Origin: JAABRU01 sp050180235
GTDB lineage: Bacteria > Desulfobacterota > Desulfobacteria > Desulfobacterales > Desulfococcaceae
NCBI GenBank assembly: GCA_050180235.1
Contig: JBFXEJ010000179.1
Location: forward strand, 1 to 6,759
DNA length: 6,759 bases
Direction: 5' to 3'
Shown here: positions 4,878-6,759 of the stretch, piece by piece
Layout: each line of letters begins with the position of its first letter
Numbering within the stretch: the first letter of the stretch is position 1
Program-made: the position numbers and the translations under genes
The notes under the pieces: model-generated
The model's input: only the letters and a program-made list of their open reading frames with translations
What the model was told of the DNA's origin: nothing
The model's database searches: none

Positions 4878-5555
4878 CTACTTTTTGGGATGACACTGCG
4901 CACAGGTGACAGCCGCAGCCTTGCTGTTGTTTTTCTTGTTGAATTCTTTGTGACATTCAATACAGTTGTCATGCAGGGCTTCCACATGGTATTCCCGTTT
5001 CTGTTCCGGAGTCATCTTTTCTCCGGCCGCGGGTTTAGGTGCCTTGCCGGGTTTGCTGTGGCATTCAATACAGCCTGTGACCGGATCACCCATCTTCAGG
5101 TCTTTGAGGGGCTGACCGGTTTCATCATGATGGCATTCCCCGCAGCCGACCTTGTACTCATCGATATGTTTCTTATGGGTGAACTGAACAATGCCTTTGG
5201 TGTGCGGATAGGCCGGACATTCCAGGGCAATGACATCACCGGCAGCTCCGCCTCCGGCCGCTTTGGCAGGGGCTTCAGCCTTTTCAGCCGGTTTCTCTTC
5301 CTTTGCCGCTTTTTCCTCTTTCACTTCGGCTTTTTCCTCAGCAGCTTCCTCCTGTTTGGCTTCAGCTTTTTCTTCCGCTGCTTCCTCATGAGCTGCCACA
5401 GCCTCTTCACCGGCAGTGGTTTTTTCTTCCACTGCGGCCTCAGGAGCAGCACCATGCTCGGCCGGGGCCTTGTTGAAGTCCATGCCAATCACCACAACGA
5501 GAACCACGATCAAAAGTGCTTCTGTCACCAACAAACCCAGGGTCTTCTTGTCCAT
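4878..5555 (-). CDS. Membrane-anchored tetraheme cytochrome c3-family protein
   Basis: Seen: 225 residues from the chosen start. Residues 1-6 are MDKKTL, followed by one hydrophobic segment (about 7-24) fitting an uncleaved signal anchor with the rest periplasmic. Residues 33-106 are a low-complexity Ala/Glu/Lys linker. The C-terminal domain has four CXXCH heme sites, CGECH (138-142), CIECH (162-166), CIECH (198-202) and CAQCH (218-222), plus candidate distal ligands H127 and H130 in FTHKKH, H143, H190 and H195. Known: this spacing and the F.H..H...C..CHH pattern belong to class III cytochromes, low-potential electron carriers of sulfate reducers. The start at 5555 is preferred over the ATG at 5588 because AAGGAGG (5566-5572) lies 10 nt upstream of it and inside the longer version. 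It is a single-gene unit with its own promoter candidate and terminator. Partners (hydrogenase, Qrc, Dsr or other complexes) are not visible here. Confidence 0.92.
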   Translation of the reverse strand: MDKKTLGLLVTEALLIVVLVVVIGMDFNKAPAEHGAAPEAAVEEKTTAGEEAVAAHEEAAEEKAEAKQEEAAEEKAEVKEEKAAKEEKPAEKAEAPAKAAGGGAAGDVIALECPAYPHTKGIVQFTHKKHIDEYKVGCGECHHDETGQPLKDLKMGDPVTGCIECHSKPGKAPKPAAGEKMTPEQKREYHVEALHDNCIECHKEFNKKNNSKAAAVTCAQCHPKK

Positions 5556-5669
5556 GTGAACATTTCCTCCTTTGTCTGCAGCAGCCATCGGTTTTAGATA
5601 ACTGCCTGATTCTGATTAATAATTTTGGTTATTACAAATATCCCGCACACACCTTTACAGGAAAGAGTC

Positions 5670-5698
5670 TTTTTATTATAAATCCTGCCTTTTGTCAA
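5670..5698 (-). promoter_or_regulatory. Candidate sigma-70 promoter for the cytochrome gene
   Basis: On the minus strand TTGACA (5693-5698) is followed after 17 bp by TAAAAA (5670-5675). A TATAAT (5675-5680) lies between them, but only 12 bp from the -35. The layout resembles the proximal dsrC promoter candidate (TTGACA, 17 bp, TAAAAA). It lies 115-143 bp upstream of the start codon, immediately beside the G-rich array. Confidence 0.45.
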
Positions 5699-5716
5699 AA
5701 ACTTTATCAAAAATTT

Positions 5717-5837
5717 GGGGGACTGGGGATTGGGGACTGGGGATTGGGGATTGGGGGCTGGGGATTAGGGGCTGGGGATTGGGGACTGGGGATTAGGGAC
5801 TGGGGATTAGGGGCTGGGGATTAGGGGCTGGGGATTG
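5717..5837 (+). repeat. G-rich heptamer tandem array (17 units)
   Basis: From 5718 to 5836 the sequence divides exactly into 17 units of 7 bp. GGGGATT is the main unit, appearing nine times, interspersed with GGGGACT, AGGGGCT, AGGGACT and GGGGGCT. Almost every unit has a run of three or more Gs, so the plus strand has many potential G-quadruplex sets. Unlike CRISPR there are no unique spacers. It lies between the kinase remnant and the cytochrome promoter. Confidence 0.9.
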
Positions 5838-5870
5838 AGAATAAATACTGAAGACGTAAAACCTGACAAG

Positions 5871-5929
5871 TTCCCCAAACCCCCTAATCCCTGACCCCAA
5901 TCCCCTAACCCCACCCCCCAATCCCCTCA
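5871..5929 (-). repeat. C-rich inverted counterpart of the heptamer array
   Basis: Read on the minus strand this stretch gives degenerate versions of the same heptamer (GGGGATT, GGGGTTA, GGGGTCA, GGGATTA). It faces the G-rich array across a 33-bp spacer (5838-5870), so the two can pair as a long imperfect stem. Its right end overlaps the stop codon of the kinase remnant (5927-5929), so the stem would form at the 3' end of that transcript. Confidence 0.8.
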
Positions 5930-6636
5930 CAAAGGCAGATGAATGACAAAACAGCATCCTTTTCCCGGTTCGGATTCCACACTCATGCTGCCTTTATGGT
6001 TGCTGGTGATGATGAAATAGGAAACCGACAGCCCCAGACCGGTTCCTTCACCCACCTCTTTTGTGGTGAAAAAAGGTTCAAATATCCGGCGCCGGATTTT
6101 TTCATCCATGCCCGGACCGTTGTCCGCAACTTCAATCCGGGCATTATCCCCATCTTTCCGGAGACGCAGGGTAATGCGTGACGGTGTCTGCGGATTTTTC
6201 TTTGCCGACATGGCATGGGCAGCATTCCGGAGCAGGTTCAGTATCACCTGCTCAATTTCTGTTGCCGCACAGGACACTTTGGGAAAATCCGGAGGAAAAT
6301 CACGGATAATTTCAATCTTCCGGAAATCATACTTTTTCTTCAGATCATAATCATGTGCCGCGAGTTCCACAGTTTTATCCAGCAGTTCTGCTATATCAAG
6401 CGGAGCCATTTTCGATTCACTGCGGCGGCTGAAACTGAGCATATTCTGCACAATTTCAGCAGCTTTTTCCCCGGAAACCCGGATTCCGTCCAGAAAACCC
6501 GGTATATTCCGCTTTTCCAGATAAGCCCGCACCGTGTCCAGTGTGGTTCCGCATTCTGCGGCTGTCTGTTCATTGGCAGGCAGATCCGGAGAGATTCTTC
6601 TCAGGATATTCTGAGTACTTTGGAGAATGCCGCCTA
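5927..6636 (-). pseudogene. Sensor histidine kinase, 3' fragment truncated at the H-box by an IS630-family insertion
   Basis: Seen: the frame keeps a dimerisation helix remnant (GGILQSTQNILRR, then SFSRRSES) and a complete HATPase domain: N-box EQVILNLLRNAAHAM (138-152), G1 box DNGPGM (181-186), F-box FEPFFTTK (195-202), G2 box GTGLGLS (207-213) and C-terminal FVIHLPL. Known: in kinases of this type the text before GGILQ is HEINNPL, with the phosphorylated His. Here it is replaced by FNFDKTL, and the open frame's first nine or so codons (from an ATG at 6664) lie in the end of the insertion element. The junction is at TA (6635-6636) within CTAG, the target type favoured by IS630 elements. So the phosphoacceptor His and everything upstream (sensor, membrane region) are missing. 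The frame could still be translated from the element's ATG as an ATPase-only protein, but that start has no good ribosome-binding site. The 5' part should lie beyond the element. Confidence 0.82.
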
Positions 6637-6641
6637 GTGTC

Positions 6642-6670
6642 TTGTCAAAATTAAACTGACGCATTATAAT
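6642..6670 (+). promoter_or_regulatory. Promoter of the IS630-family transposase
   Basis: TTGTCA (6642-6647), an exact 17-bp spacer, and a consensus TATAAT (6665-6670) lie within the element's end, 36 bp before the transposase start codon. A short hairpin, CTCAAT (6673-6678) with ATTGAG (6690-6695), follows in the leader and borders the ribosome-binding site. Confidence 0.7.
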
Positions 6671-6705
6671 TTCTCAATCTGAAAAAAAAATTGAGGGAGA
6701 AAACA

Positions 6706-6759
6706 ATGCGGAAAAAATATCTTGTGAGTCTTACAGACAGTGAACGTCAGGAACTTGAA
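6706..6759 (+). CDS. IS630-family transposase, first 18 residues
   Basis: The visible residues are MRKKYLVSLTDSERQELE, cut by the window edge. Known: IS630-family transposases of the helix-turn-helix, DDE type commonly open with M(R)KKY.V.LT..ER..L, so the match is good though short. GAGGGAG (6693-6699) is well placed 6 nt before the ATG, and a strong promoter lies upstream in the element's end. The product would catalyse cut-and-paste transposition at TA sites. Whether the gene is intact cannot be judged from 54 bp. Its transcription runs away from the interrupted kinase fragment. Confidence 0.75.
   Translation, partial: MRKKYLVSLTDSERQELE

Larger units (their letters stand above)
6637..6759 (+). 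mobile_element. IS630-family insertion sequence, left end (runs off the window)
   Basis: The element begins right after the TA at 6635-6636 with GTGTCTTGTCAAAATTAAAC, the presumed terminal inverted repeat. It carries a promoter and the first codons of an IS630-type transposase. Known: IS630/Tc1-mariner elements duplicate a TA on insertion and often choose CTAG; here the flank reads CTAG. The boundary is inferred from where the kinase homology stops. The right end and second TA are outside the window. Confidence 0.78.

Noticed and set aside
5556..5588. Upstream ATG of the cytochrome gene at 5588
   Set aside because: The 11 extra codons contain the AAGGAGG ribosome-binding site of the downstream ATG and would put charged, non-signal-like residues ahead of the membrane anchor.
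4866..5597. Plus-strand open frame of 243 codons opposite the cytochrome gene
   Set aside because: It is the antisense of the Ala/Glu/Lys linker and heme domain, giving artificial Phe/Arg/Ser-rich text. The minus strand has four CXXCH sites, a ribosome-binding site and a terminator.
5516..5824. Plus-strand frame ending in repeated GLGIGDW peptides
   Set aside because: The peptide repeat is simply the translated heptamer array; it has no ribosome-binding site and the first part is antisense to the cytochrome start.
5718..5836. CRISPR-like array
   Set aside because: The units are contiguous 7-mers without spacers, and no cas genes are nearby.

Overview
The window looks like chromosome from a sulfate-reducing member of Desulfobacterota, probably a Desulfobacterales-type genome. 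The evidence is a full-length DsrC with both C-terminal cysteines, a siroheme decarboxylase of the alternative heme pathway, and a class III (tetraheme c3-type) cytochrome. Intergenic repeats and an insertion sequence suggest a repeat-rich genome. Genus cannot be read from this sequence.

Layout, left to right. (1) 1-657, minus strand: a yjbQ-family gene overlaps the start of a siroheme decarboxylase (AhbA/AhbB type) that runs off the window. (2) 658-1691: about 1 kb without a convincing gene. It holds a 145-bp MITE-like inverted-repeat element (852-996), a strong AT-rich hairpin (1024-1056), and an AT-rich stretch with palindromes and candidate promoters leading into dsrC. (3) 1692-2063, plus strand: dsrC as a single gene with its own terminator. 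(4) 2172-2627, plus strand: an unrecognised small protein. (5) 2674-4715, minus strand: a two-gene operon of a TIM-barrel sugar isomerase/epimerase-like protein and an EboD-like dehydroquinate-synthase homologue, overlapping by 4 bp. (6) 4827-5555, minus strand: a membrane-anchored four-heme cytochrome with a long Ala/Glu/Lys linker and a clear terminator. (7) 5717-5929: a G-rich heptamer array facing a C-rich inverted counterpart. (8) 5927-6636, minus strand: the 3' part of a sensor histidine kinase, cut at its H-box by an IS630-family element whose end, promoter and first transposase codons occupy 6637-6759.

Several genes fit anaerobic sulfur energy metabolism. DsrC carries sulfur from dissimilatory sulfite reductase, a siroheme enzyme. 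Siroheme decarboxylase diverts siroheme towards heme. The multiheme cytochrome is a consumer of that heme and an electron carrier at the periplasmic face. The EboD-like pair is the least ordinary coding content: a sugar-phosphate cyclase homologue with a partner isomerase, outside a visible ebo cluster, possibly making or handling a cyclitol-type metabolite. The clearest structural events are the IS630 insertion at a TA inside the kinase phosphoacceptor motif and the MITE-like element with near-perfect 8-bp flanking repeats.
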